The notes beneath the pieces were generated by a model. The model searched no databases. It had not been told where the DNA came from and saw only the letters and a program-made list of their open reading frames with translations. A program made the position numbers and the translations under genes. Shown in pieces: positions 15,464 to 25,111 of a stretch of DNA of 41,269 nucleotides. Position 1 is the first letter of the stretch. Each line of letters starts with the position of its first letter. Origin of the DNA: Desulfamplus sp. (GTDB taxonomy: Bacteria > Desulfobacterota > Desulfobacteria > Desulfobacterales > Desulfobacteraceae); the NCBI GenBank assembly GCA_015232465.1, contig JADFZO010000019.1, positions 1-41,269 on the forward strand, written 5' to 3'.

Positions 15464-18400
15464 ATGAGTAGTGAGCAAAATATATCTAATACAGATAATC
15501 AAAACATAAATCTTGAAGATGAAGAGAAAAATATCTCTAATGGGGCAGATGAGATAAAGAGCGTTGATAGGGTTGTCGATAGGGAGCAAACCTTTAAAAG
15601 CCCAAATTTGCAACTGCCCAGCCACTATGTAGGTATTGGTGCATCAGCTGGAGGGCTTGAAGCTATTGAGAAGTTCTTTATAAATATGCCAGCCCACTCA
15701 ACCCTTGCATTTATTGTAATTCAGCATCTCTCTCCTGATTATAAAAGTTTGATGGTTGAAATCTTATCAAAGAGAACACCTATGCCTGTCTATCGTGCAG
15801 AAGATGGCTTAACAGTTGCTGCTGGCTGCATCTATCTAATTCCCCCTAAGAAAAATCTTACCATTTTTCACGGCAGATTGATATTGAGCGAGCAAGATCA
15901 CTCAACTGGATTGAATCTGCCTATTGATATTTTTTTTAGGTCTCTTGCTGAGGATCAGACAGAAAAGTCTATTTGCATTGTTTTATCTGGCACAGGAAGC
16001 GATGGAATGCGTGGAGTGAGGGCAGTAAAAGAGTATGGCGGAATGGTCATGGTGCAGAGTGAAGAGTCTGCAAAGTTTGACGGAATGCCAAGAGCTGCTA
16101 TATCAACTGGTCTGAGCGATTTTGTCCTAACTCCAGAGGAGATGCCGGGGCAGCTTTTAGCATTTATCAAACACCCATACATGTCTGACATAACAAGGGG
16201 CGATAAGCTAATCAGTGAAGATAACGGCATCACAAGAATTTTTGCCCTGATACGTGAAAAGTGCAAAATAGATTTTACCTACTACAAGCCAGCTACTGTT
16301 ATGCGTAGGGTTGAGCGGCGTATGATGGTCAATCAGATTGAAAATTTAAGTGATTACGTCAAATATCTTACAACTCATGCAGGCGAGATTGATGCCCTTT
16401 ACAGAGAGCTTCTTATTGGTGTAACCAGCTTTTTTAGGGACCCTCACATATTTGAATCTCTTGCAAACACATGGCTTCCGCATCTTCTTGAAGAGCATAA
16501 AAGTCGAGAGTTTAGGGTCTGGGTAGCTGGAGGCTCAACTGGAGAAGAGGCGTACACACTTGCAATTTTAATAAAAGAGTGCATGGAGAGCCTTAAAGTC
16601 TCCCATGACATTAAGATTTTTGTTACAGATATTGATCGAAATGCAATTATGTTTGCTCAAGCTGGAACCTACCATGAGAGCATTGCAGCAGATATTCACC
16701 CCAAATATATCTCAAAATACTTTTTTAAAAAAGATGACACATTTCAAATATCAAGAAGCATAAGGGAGATGGTTGTTTTTGCTCAACATAACCTTATAAA
16801 AGACCCCCCATTTACCAAAATTGATCTTATTAGTTGCCGAAATCTGCTCATCTATTTTCAGCCAATACTGCAAAAAAAGGTTTTGGAGTTTTTTAGTTTT
16901 TCTCTTAATCCTCAGGGGATTTTGCTTTTAGGTAGCAGTGAGACCACAGGGGAGATGTCTGACTACTTTACCCCTCTTGATAGCAGATACAGAATATATC
17001 AATCTCGCAGACCATTTAATAAAGTTACACCATCTATTGCTGGAGATAAACCTGTTGGTCAAAACTACAGACACAGACGTAGCCCATATTCATCTCCATA
17101 CGGTTCTTTGCCCTCTGCAACAAGGCTACTTGAGACAGAGCGTATTATGGAGACCTTTTTAAAGCTGCTCTCTGAAGAGTATGTGCCCCTTGCCTTGATT
17201 GTGAATGAGCACATGGAGGTTGTCCATGTGCTTGGTAACACTGAAGGCTTTTTTAAAGTGCCTCAAGGTGCTATTTTAAATGATATTTCAAAGATGGCAA
17301 CTGAAGAGCTATCTGTACCTATATTTACTGGCATTCAAAAGGTTTTTAGAACAGGTAAAGAGCTTCGTTACACAAATATTGCTATTGGAAAAAGCAGAGT
17401 GGAAGTGGTTAAAAATTTAAAGCAGAGTGCTGTTGAGGATAATAATCAGGTAGCTCTTGATGCTAACAAATCAGTGGACTCTTCTGGTGCAGAGCATAGC
17501 CAATCTGATGCTATCAATGAGTATCAAGAGGGGGATACTTTTGATTATCAGAGCCAGCAGGTATCACGTCAAGTTGTTAAGCTCATCATAAAGCCGATGT
17601 TTTCAAAAAATATATCTGACAATCTTGTTGTGGTCTTTGTTGAAAAGATGAAAACAGATGTGATTATCTCAGATACTCACGGTGATGAGATTCTATCCTA
17701 TGACCTTAATGAGCAGGCTGTTCAGCAGATAAATGATCTTAAGCAGGAGCTTCAATTTACCCGTGAGAGTCTTCAGGCAACTGTAGAGGAGCTTGAGACC
17801 TCAAACGAGGAGCTTCAGGCAACAAATGAGGAGCTACTTGCAAGCAACGAGGAGCTTCAATCAACAAATGAGGAACTTCAATCAACAAATGAGGAGCTTC
17901 ACACAGTAAATATTGAGTATCAAAATAAGATTTTAGAGCTAACTGAGCTTAACAATGATGTTGAAAATCTATTATCAAGTAGCCACATCGGCAAATTGAT
18001 CTTAGATGAAAATCTTGAGATACGCAGATTTTCATCTCACATAAGCAGAATATTTAAGATTTTAGACTCTGATATTGGCAGACCGATTTCGCACTTAAAC
18101 CACAGTTTAAAGGGAGAAAATCCAGTTCAGTTGGTTGAACAGGTTTTAAAGAGCAACAAAAAAGTTGAAAAAGAGGTATCAATAAATGATGGAACCTTCT
18201 ATCTGATGCGGATTATTCCATATCAGACAGGTCCTAACCACTATGCTGGTGCTATTTTAAGTTTTATTGACATTACCCCTGTAAAAAAGGCTCAATCTGA
18301 ACTTAGAGTGAGTGAATTTAAGTATCGCACCCTGTTTGAGACCATGACCCCAGGAGTTGTCTATCAAGATCGTGATGGGCATATAATATCTGCAAATCCC

Positions 18401-18736
18401 TCTGCTGAAAAGCTGTTAGGTTTGACTGTTTCGCAGATGCAGGGTAGAACCTCAATGGATCCAAGGTGGCGAACAATTCGAGAAGATGGCTCAGAGATGC
18501 CGGGATCAGAGCACCCCTCAATGCAAGCTCTTGCAACTGGAAAAAGGATAAATAATGTGATATTAGGTGTCTATAATCCTGTTGAAAATGGTGTAAAATG
18601 GCTTAATGTCTCTGCAATCCCGCTCTATAATGAGGGTGAGAGTGAAGCCCATCAGGTGTATGCCACATTTGATGATATTTCAGAGCTTGTGGAGATTAAA
18701 AAAAATATGAACATGGACTCTTCTTTAGCTAAATAA
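15464..18736 (+). CDS. CheB-CheR fusion with coiled coil and two PAS domains
   Basis: 1090 aa. The start is the ATG at 15464 after GAGAGAG; a TTG at 15452 is less likely. The CheB methylesterase domain (about 53-235) has its triad S61 in GIGASAGG, H88 in IQHLSPDY and D180 in GTGSDGM, but no N-terminal receiver. CheR follows (about 245-525), with RVWVAGGSTGEEAYTLAIL as the S-adenosylmethionine loop (Gly where Cys is common) and SCRNLLIYF. A heptad coiled coil (about 750-830) repeats the ELQSTNEEL type. Two PAS domains close the protein. Such fusions are thought to modify chemoreceptor glutamates or to signal to nearby kinases; there is no kinase domain in this chain. An acidic Asn/Ser/Gln-rich insertion sits near residues 650-695. 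A PAS-kinase gene follows after 66 nt and may be its partner. Confidence 0.9.
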   Translation: MSSEQNISNTDNQNINLEDEEKNISNGADEIKSVDRVVDREQTFKSPNLQLPSHYVGIGASAGGLEAIEKFFINMPAHSTLAFIVIQHLSPDYKSLMVEILSKRTPMPVYRAEDGLTVAAGCIYLIPPKKNLTIFHGRLILSEQDHSTGLNLPIDIFFRSLAEDQTEKSICIVLSGTGSDGMRGVRAVKEYGGMVMVQSEESAKFDGMPRAAISTGLSDFVLTPEEMPGQLLAFIKHPYMSDITRGDKLISEDNGITRIFALIREKCKIDFTYYKPATVMRRVERRMMVNQIENLSDYVKYLTTHAGEIDALYRELLIGVTSFFRDPHIFESLANTWLPHLLEEHKSREFRVWVAGGSTGEEAYTLAILIKECMESLKVSHDIKIFVTDIDRNAIMFAQAGTYHESIAADIHPKYISKYFFKKDDTFQISRSIREMVVFAQHNLIKDPPFTKIDLISCRNLLIYFQPILQKKVLEFFSFSLNPQGILLLGSSETTGEMSDYFTPLDSRYRIYQSRRPFNKVTPSIAGDKPVGQNYRHRRSPYSSPYGSLPSATRLLETERIMETFLKLLSEEYVPLALIVNEHMEVVHVLGNTEGFFKVPQGAILNDISKMATEELSVPIFTGIQKVFRTGKELRYTNIAIGKSRVEVVKNLKQSAVEDNNQVALDANKSVDSSGAEHSQSDAINEYQEGDTFDYQSQQVSRQVVKLIIKPMFSKNISDNLVVVFVEKMKTDVIISDTHGDEILSYDLNEQAVQQINDLKQELQFTRESLQATVEELETSNEELQATNEELLASNEELQSTNEELQSTNEELHTVNIEYQNKILELTELNNDVENLLSSSHIGKLILDENLEIRRFSSHISRIFKILDSDIGRPISHLNHSLKGENPVQLVEQVLKSNKKVEKEVSINDGTFYLMRIIPYQTGPNHYAGAILSFIDITPVKKAQSELRVSEFKYRTLFETMTPGVVYQDRDGHIISANPSAEKLLGLTVSQMQGRTSMDPRWRTIREDGSEMPGSEHPSMQALATGKRINNVILGVYNPVENGVKWLNVSAIPLYNEGESEAHQVYATFDDISELVEIKKNMNMDSSLAK

Positions 18737-18802
18737 GATGGAGTTATAACCTTTAAGGTGTGCAAGTTTGACCAATAGATAAAGGTGGACAATGTAAAAA
18801 TT

Positions 18803-20749
18803 ATGTCAAATACATTTGATTTAAAGTCTATAATAGATATATCTAATAAAAAGTCTCTTGAATGGGGTATGGCACAAAAGAGGATTGAGGATATTCTTAC
18901 AAAATTTTCCAAACATGGCGAATATTCTGATACATTTAGAATTGAGCTTGAAGATGAGCTTCGCAGAATGTGGTCTGATCTTGAGACTTACAAAATAGAG
19001 CTTGAGATGCAAAATGATGAGCTTTTGCGCGCATTTCGAGATGCTGAAGATGTAAGAAAAGATTATGTTGAGCTTTTTAACAGCTCTCCTGTTGGATATT
19101 TGATCTTAAACAGCAGTGCCATAATTCTAAACGCAAACCAGAGATTTGCAGATATGATCAAGAGTGAATTGGCATATATTTATCAAAAACCTTTTCAAAA
19201 CTTTATTGCAACAGAGGACATATCAGATTTTCTCTCAAGGTTTAAATCCTATTTTAAAAATCCATCTGATAAGTTCTTTGAGTTAAGGTTAAATGATAGC
19301 AGGGGCAATGTGATATTTGTTAGACTTGAAGGGATAAGAAAGAGCATATCTGGATTTGCAAAGAGAAGCCCAGCAGGTGAGCGTAGCAGATCAGATGGAT
19401 ATGAACGAGAGCCATTTGGCGGATATGATGCAACTGTCAAAAGCCAACACTCAGAGGGTGAAAGTGGCGATAGTGAGCTTGAGATTTTGTTAATCAGCTT
19501 AAGCGACATCACACTTCTTAAAGAGGCAGAAGAGGAAAAAGAGACTTTAAAAAATTTGCTTCTCCACTCTCGTAAGATGGAGGCTATTGGAACTCTTGCT
19601 GCTGGTATTGCACACGATTTTAACAACATTCTTTTCCCAATACTTGGTTTTAGTGAGATGCTAAAAGATGAGCTAACTCAAATTCAAGATATTGATATTT
19701 TAGGACAAAAAGATAATTTAGACGGGCTGACAAAAGGCGAAGATATGGTTGAGATGGTTCAATCTATAATCAACAACTCTTTGCGGGCAAAGGATTTAGT
19801 TAAGCAGATTTTAGCATTTAGTAAAAATACATCGACAGCAGTAAGCCCAATCTATCTGAACATCATTTTAACAGAGGTTATAATCTCTCTTCGTCAAAAC
19901 CTTCCTTCCAATATCAGACTTGTTGATATTATTGATAATACATGCAGTATGGTTATGGCAGATGCAGAAAAGATGCACCAAGTTATAATGAATCTTATCA
20001 CAAACGCCTTAGAGGCAATGGAGAGTAAAGGGGGCGGAACTCTTACCATCATGCTAAGAGAGGATGACTTTAAGGAGAGCTGCCCAGAGATAGGTTCATC
20101 AGTCAATGGGAGATATGTCTGTTTAAGCGTTAAAGATACAGGTGATGGTATTGCACCTGATAACCTATCAAGGATATTTGACCCCTATTTTTCAACCAGA
20201 CCAAAATTTAAAGGTGCAGGTCTTGGGCTATCTTTAGTGCATGGTATTATTGGAAGCCATGACGGGGAGATAACTGTTAAAAGTGCCCCTGATGAGGGGA
20301 GTGAGTTTAAGATATTTATGCCTCGCCATGTTCCGTCAGATGAAAAGCTCTTGCATCCTGTTAAAAAGAGGTTGCCGCGAGGTAGTGAAAATATAATGGT
20401 CGTAGATGATCAGACCTATATCACAAGGCTTTTAATAACAATGTTAAAAAGACTTGGTTATGGTGTTGTTGCATACAATGATCCAAAAGCTGCACTTGAG
20501 AGCTTAAAAGAGCGACCAGATGTTATTGATCTTCTTCTTACAGATATGACAATGCCAGAGATGAGCGGTGATAATGTTGCAAAAGAGGCTATGCAGATAA
20601 AACCTGATATTCCAATAATAGTTTTAACAGGGTACAGTGAAAAGCTATCACCACAAAAGGCTCAAGAGATAGGAATTAAGGGGTATTTGATGAAACCAGT
20701 CTCATTGGCTGATTTGGCAGATGCTGTAAGAGGTGCTTTGGATACTTAA
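18803..20749 (+). CDS. PAS-histidine kinase-receiver protein
   Basis: 648 aa from the ATG at 18803; a GTG at 18785 would add six residues. AAGGTGG lies 14 nt before the ATG, like the 12-nt spacing of the kinase gene at 12513, which favours the ATG. Order: N-terminal helical region (1-85), PAS (about 88-240), HisKA with H271 in LAAGIAHDFNN, HATPase (NLITNALEAM, DTGDGIAP, GAGLGLSLVHG), and a C-terminal REC (VVDDQTYI, LLTDMTMPEMSG, LTGYS, MKPVS). No membrane segment. The PAS carries a basic, low-complexity insertion of about 45 residues (180-226: SPAGERSRSDGYEREPFGG) before its last strand. It is probably cotranscribed with the CheB-CheR gene and may receive its signal. It is convergent with the propeller gene, 25 nt away. 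Confidence 0.88.
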   Translation: MSNTFDLKSIIDISNKKSLEWGMAQKRIEDILTKFSKHGEYSDTFRIELEDELRRMWSDLETYKIELEMQNDELLRAFRDAEDVRKDYVELFNSSPVGYLILNSSAIILNANQRFADMIKSELAYIYQKPFQNFIATEDISDFLSRFKSYFKNPSDKFFELRLNDSRGNVIFVRLEGIRKSISGFAKRSPAGERSRSDGYEREPFGGYDATVKSQHSEGESGDSELEILLISLSDITLLKEAEEEKETLKNLLLHSRKMEAIGTLAAGIAHDFNNILFPILGFSEMLKDELTQIQDIDILGQKDNLDGLTKGEDMVEMVQSIINNSLRAKDLVKQILAFSKNTSTAVSPIYLNIILTEVIISLRQNLPSNIRLVDIIDNTCSMVMADAEKMHQVIMNLITNALEAMESKGGGTLTIMLREDDFKESCPEIGSSVNGRYVCLSVKDTGDGIAPDNLSRIFDPYFSTRPKFKGAGLGLSLVHGIIGSHDGEITVKSAPDEGSEFKIFMPRHVPSDEKLLHPVKKRLPRGSENIMVVDDQTYITRLLITMLKRLGYGVVAYNDPKAALESLKERPDVIDLLLTDMTMPEMSGDNVAKEAMQIKPDIPIIVLTGYSEKLSPQKAQEIGIKGYLMKPVSLADLADAVRGALDT

Positions 20750-20774
20750 ATAGAAATAGGGTATTTAAGCCACT

Positions 20775-22850
20775 CTATTTTATCTCACCTAAACCATCTA
20801 ATCTCCAGATTAAAGCTGCACTATTAAGCTCTTGGTCATACTCAAAATTGAGCCACAGTTTCATATCTGTTGAATTTAATGAGATTGTGGCACATGGCAC
20901 AAAGACGCCTAATGTTGCAGATATTTGACTACACTGGCTATCTGTATATCCAAATGGCTCATCAATTTGGTAAAAATCCCTTAATCTCCAAAAGTAATCG
21001 CCTTTATCTGCTTCAGCATACTCAAAATCAAGACTTAAATATGTTGTGCTAAATGGTGTTGTATAGATAGCACAAGGAATTAAGATGTTTAAATTTTCAT
21101 CTATTCGGGTACACTCATAATTAGAGCTTGAATCAACCACCTCTTTAGGATCATTGGTTATTCTAAGGGTTGTATCAGAAATTGTGTAGTTGTTATCTCT
21201 ATCTTTTACAATAATACGAATACCAAGATCAGATGGAAGTGGATAGTGTTGATACCAAGTATTCCAAGTCTCACCCTCGTGATCCCCTTTTCGTGTTGCT
21301 ATGCTATCAAATGTGTAGATGCCATCATTTGCTAATAAATCCCCATGAGTGCCATCATCATACAGACGCGTGCTACCAGCATCACCTGACGGAAAAGCAA
21401 TGGGCACTCTGCCCATTGACCATGAGGGGTCTTCGTGCCCCTCTATAATAGGAAGAAGTTTTACCCACTCTATATTTTCAGCCCCTTGAGGATCGCTTAT
21501 CTTTGTTTGAACTGCAATAGTTACACCATCTTGGTCAAGAAGGGCAGGGGCACTAAAAGATATGTACTCAACATAAGCTGCTCTATCGCCTCCTTTGCTC
21601 TTTGTATCTACTCTATATAGCCCACTGTTTGCATCAGTATCATCAATAGAGTAGAAAAAGTAGCGATCATCTTCTGTAAGATTGCTGGTAGTGCCCCAAC
21701 GGCTCATCATTTGATATGACCATGTATCTTTAGATTTTTCAGATTTTAGATCAATAAGTGTCTGATAGTATGTACCCTCATCTCCATACTCACCATTAAC
21801 CAATAGATAGTTGCCGCTTCTTGATAGATGTGCACTAAAGCCGTTCAACCCTTTTGTCCAAGCAACCTCTTTAGATTTGTTTGATTTAACATCAACTACT
21901 GCCAACTTTTGCAAAGCTTGTGGGTCATGTTTAAATCGGTAAATAACTACATTACCCTCACTATCGCTTATACCTCTTGGGTCCCCATCATAAATATGGT
22001 AGTGATCATCGCTTAACTTTGTTGGGGTGCCAGTTAGGTCTGTGTAGTATAGAGCTGTGTGATTATCTTTTCCATCTGTCTTTTTATAATCGCTATTCCA
22101 TTGAAAAAATGCTCTCCCATTTTTTGCAGAGACTCCTAAAAGGCTGAACATATTAAGATCACCGCAATAAGATTGGCAGGGCAGAGTATCCACATCAAAA
22201 TACCAGCTTATATTTGAGCCATTCTCTGCATAAAATAACCCTTTTTTGCTCTTTTTAAGAGTTTGGTCCCAACCCGAATTAAATTTATCTAAATAGATTG
22301 TACTGCCAGTTGAGTCTATACGAAAACGCCATGAAGAGCTAAATGGCGAAAATCCACCATCAATTGAGACTGCAAGCTCAGTTTTAGAAGATGCTAAATC
22401 ATAGCTATATATATACTCATCATCATAGTATCCAGTTTCAACAACTGCCCGAAAAAAGACTTTTGAGCCATCATCGCTGATGGTCATGTTTCTCCAGCCT
22501 GACCATCTTGTTGTAATATCTGATGGAAGCATTTGAGAAATATCTCTTATATTTGACCCGTCAGGGTTGACTATAAAAGGGCGAACCTCTGCTTGATCGC
22601 AATATTGACATCTTCCAGTAAATAGAACCGTTGAGCCATCAGCACTAACAACAACACTTCCAAACTTATAGTAACTATCAGCTTTGCTGCCCCACGATAT
22701 ATCACCTCGCCCAACTATTTTTGTAACAGATTGCTGATATTCGATCTCTGATTCATACCAAGAGGCTCTACTACTCTCTATCGTTAATATTAGACTGGCA
22801 AAAATAGATACAATTAGACAGATAAAGATTTGTCGATAATAATAAATCAT
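20775..22850 (-). CDS. Exported beta-propeller (TolB/WD-like) protein with choice-of-anchor-X-type domain
   Basis: 691 aa. The N-terminus (YRQIFICLIVSIFASLILT...SRAS) is a signal peptide, so the protein is exported. Residues about 35-420 contain repeated SADGSTVLFTG, SDDGSKVFFRA, DSTGSTIYLDK and SRSGNYLLVNG blades, typical of TolB-like propellers. About 430-570 includes STRLYDDGTHGDLLANDGIYT, characteristic of the choice-of-anchor X domain. The C-terminus has two copies of a roughly 50-residue Cys-containing repeat (YECTRIDENLNILIPCAIY and SQCSQISATLGVFVPCATI), each ending in a WRL motif. It starts two bases after the upstream kinase stop with AAAGGGGG, so it is translationally linked to it. 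A sensing, scaffold or ligand-capture role outside the inner membrane is inference. Confidence 0.75.
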   Translation of the reverse strand: MIYYYRQIFICLIVSIFASLILTIESSRASWYESEIEYQQSVTKIVGRGDISWGSKADSYYKFGSVVVSADGSTVLFTGRCQYCDQAEVRPFIVNPDGSNIRDISQMLPSDITTRWSGWRNMTISDDGSKVFFRAVVETGYYDDEYIYSYDLASSKTELAVSIDGGFSPFSSSWRFRIDSTGSTIYLDKFNSGWDQTLKKSKKGLFYAENGSNISWYFDVDTLPCQSYCGDLNMFSLLGVSAKNGRAFFQWNSDYKKTDGKDNHTALYYTDLTGTPTKLSDDHYHIYDGDPRGISDSEGNVVIYRFKHDPQALQKLAVVDVKSNKSKEVAWTKGLNGFSAHLSRSGNYLLVNGEYGDEGTYYQTLIDLKSEKSKDTWSYQMMSRWGTTSNLTEDDRYFFYSIDDTDANSGLYRVDTKSKGGDRAAYVEYISFSAPALLDQDGVTIAVQTKISDPQGAENIEWVKLLPIIEGHEDPSWSMGRVPIAFPSGDAGSTRLYDDGTHGDLLANDGIYTFDSIATRKGDHEGETWNTWYQHYPLPSDLGIRIIVKDRDNNYTISDTTLRITNDPKEVVDSSSNYECTRIDENLNILIPCAIYTTPFSTTYLSLDFEYAEADKGDYFWRLRDFYQIDEPFGYTDSQCSQISATLGVFVPCATISLNSTDMKLWLNFEYDQELNSAALIWRLDGLGEIK

Positions 22851-22852
22851 AA

Positions 22853-25111
22853 CTACGCCCCCTTTTTTGATAAAACTCTTCTTATAGTCTCCCCTAAATC
22901 CTGCATTGAGACTGGCTTCATCATGTAGGCTGATATTCCAGCCTCTATTGCCTTATCTTCGTTTATCAATGAGCTGTAACCACTACAAAGAATAATTGGC
23001 ACATCAGCTCGAATCTGACTTATTTTTTCGGCAAGTTTTGCTCCTGTCATCTGCGGCATGGTCATATCTGTTATGATTAGATCAAAAGCCTCTGGATTTG
23101 CCTCAAAGAGTTTTAGTGCCTCATTTGGATCAAATTTGCTCTCAACTCTATAACCAAGCCTATCAAGCATCTCACTGGTCATCTCAACAATCAACTCATC
23201 ATCATCAACAAGCAGTATGCTCTCTGCTGTTCCATTATAGCGGCTCTCTGTCTCTGACTCTCTGATAATATCTACTGATGGCTGATCAACTAAAGGGAGT
23301 AAGATGGTAAAAGTTGTTCCATATTGTGGTCTGCTTTTAACTGTAATAAGACCGTTATAGTTCTTAACAATACCATGAACCACAGCAAGCCCCATTCCAG
23401 TCCCTTTGTCAACTGGCTTTGTGGTAAAGTATGGGTCAAATATTTTATCAATTATTTCAGGTGGTATCCCATAACCTGTATCTGTTACAGTTATCTTAAC
23501 ATACTCTTTAGAAGTAGGTGCTTCTACATGAAGCTCTGTTTTGATATTGTAATTTGGGCTAAATCGCGATAACTCTTCATCAAAATCAGCCATATCAATA
23601 CCTAAGGGATGGGTTATCTTTTCTAAAAAAGAGCTTGGCACCTTTTGAACATCAATCTCAATAACTCCCCCCATCTCCTCCATTGATTGCGATGCGTTTA
23701 TACAAAGATTTATAATAATTTGATGAATCTGGGTCTGATGTCCAAGAACAGTTGTCTTAATATCTGGCTCTATAATCTGCCTAATCTCTATGGTTGAAGG
23801 GATTGTTGCACGCAGTAGCTGAATGGAATCTTTTATGGTATTAACTATGTTTATTGGCTCTAATCCTGTCTCTGTCTTACGGCTAAAACTTAGAAGCTGC
23901 CTTACAATTTTAGATGCCTTATCCCCTGCTATTTTAATTGCCTCAATTTTAGAGTATGCAGAGCTACCCTCTGGAATCTCATATGTTGCAAGTTCAGCAT
24001 TACCAAGCATAATATTAAGAATGTTGTTAAAATCGTGTGCAATCCCACCTGTCAACCTTCCAATTGACTCCATCTTTTGAGCTTGTCTAAGCTCATTTTC
24101 AAGCATCTTTCTTCTTGTTACATCTCTAAAAACACCCTCAATACCAGCAATATTGCCATCTTCATCTTTGAAAAAGTGGGCGTTAGTTGATGCCCACCAG
24201 ACGGTACCATCTTTTCTTCTTAGCTCCTCTTCATAGTTATTAACATAGCCTTTTTGCTCAAGCATAGAGAGAAATTTTTCTCTATCATTAGACTCTTGAT
24301 AAAAGAGATCAGAGATACGGCTGTCGATTAACTCATCAATTGTATAGCCAGTTATCTCTTCAGAGGAACGGGAGATAAAGAGAATCCTACCTTTAATATC
24401 TGTCCTATATAAAACATCAGGCATATTTTCGATTAAGATTCGGTATTGCTCCTCACTCTTTTTTAAAGCCTCTCGTGCTTTATGGTGCTCCTCAAGCTCT
24501 TTTTGAAGAGATAGATTGACAATTGATAACTCCTTTGTCCGCTCTGCAACCCTCTTTTCAAGCAGGTTTTTTGAACGAATCAGCCGAATATTAAGGTAGC
24601 AGATAAAGTAGGTCAATATTATTGCCAACATAACATGCAGCTCTACATAGATAACATCACATACCCAGATAGCCTCAATATGACCTATTTTTGTCTTATC
24701 ATAGAGTATATCAGATTTGAGTGTAAGCTCAGGCATAAGGCGTAAAAATGTAAATAGGCTATATCCCCAACCGTTAGTTTGCCCCTCAGCACTTTGAAAG
24801 ATATTCCCTTTGGTATCAAATACCACTATTTTTTTATATTTGTGAGATTTACAGGCAAGGGATAGATACTCTTCTGAACCCTCTGGATTTAGATTCCAAA
24901 GTGCATTAGAGATAACAATGGCGTGCTCTTTTATCCTAAAATAAGCCTTATTGTGCTCATATCTTTCATAAAAAAAGATAAACAGGCAAAAGAGAATGAT
25001 AAAGGCAGCGGTTGTTCCTAATATAAATTTTCTATAAATGGCGTTGTCTTGCAAGTTAATTACTCTTTTTATATGATTGTATAGCTTTGTTAATTTTCTC
25101 AATAAGCTCAT
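22853..25111 (-). CDS. Membrane histidine kinase with periplasmic sensor, PAS and C-terminal receiver
   Basis: 752 aa. Two membrane segments (about 29-48 and 155-176) flank an extracytoplasmic domain of about 105 residues. A coiled coil (KRVAERTKELSIVN) leads to a PAS domain (about 217-340). Then HisKA with the His near 358 in GGIAHDFNN, HATPase (NLCINASQSM, DTGYGIPP, GTGMGLAVVHG) and REC (VDDDELI, ITDMTMPQMTG, CSGYSS, MKPVS). The ATG at 25111 overlaps the end of the preceding binding-protein gene by 56 nt and has a weak ribosome site; a TTG near 25050 would give a shorter N-terminus still containing both membrane segments. It is followed two bases later by the propeller gene. The binding protein encoded upstream is a natural ligand carrier for it. 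Confidence 0.88.
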   Translation of the reverse strand: MSLLRKLTKLYNHIKRVINLQDNAIYRKFILGTTAAFIILFCLFIFFYERYEHNKAYFRIKEHAIVISNALWNLNPEGSEEYLSLACKSHKYKKIVVFDTKGNIFQSAEGQTNGWGYSLFTFLRLMPELTLKSDILYDKTKIGHIEAIWVCDVIYVELHVMLAIILTYFICYLNIRLIRSKNLLEKRVAERTKELSIVNLSLQKELEEHHKAREALKKSEEQYRILIENMPDVLYRTDIKGRILFISRSSEEITGYTIDELIDSRISDLFYQESNDREKFLSMLEQKGYVNNYEEELRRKDGTVWWASTNAHFFKDEDGNIAGIEGVFRDVTRRKMLENELRQAQKMESIGRLTGGIAHDFNNILNIMLGNAELATYEIPEGSSAYSKIEAIKIAGDKASKIVRQLLSFSRKTETGLEPINIVNTIKDSIQLLRATIPSTIEIRQIIEPDIKTTVLGHQTQIHQIIINLCINASQSMEEMGGVIEIDVQKVPSSFLEKITHPLGIDMADFDEELSRFSPNYNIKTELHVEAPTSKEYVKITVTDTGYGIPPEIIDKIFDPYFTTKPVDKGTGMGLAVVHGIVKNYNGLITVKSRPQYGTTFTILLPLVDQPSVDIIRESETESRYNGTAESILLVDDDELIVEMTSEMLDRLGYRVESKFDPNEALKLFEANPEAFDLIITDMTMPQMTGAKLAEKISQIRADVPIILCSGYSSLINEDKAIEAGISAYMMKPVSMQDLGETIRRVLSKKGA

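Noticed and set aside
17770-17905. Short repeats that look like a CRISPR or minisatellite
   Set aside because: They encode heptads of the coiled coil (NEELQSTNEEL type) common to CheB-CheR-PAS proteins, without spacers.
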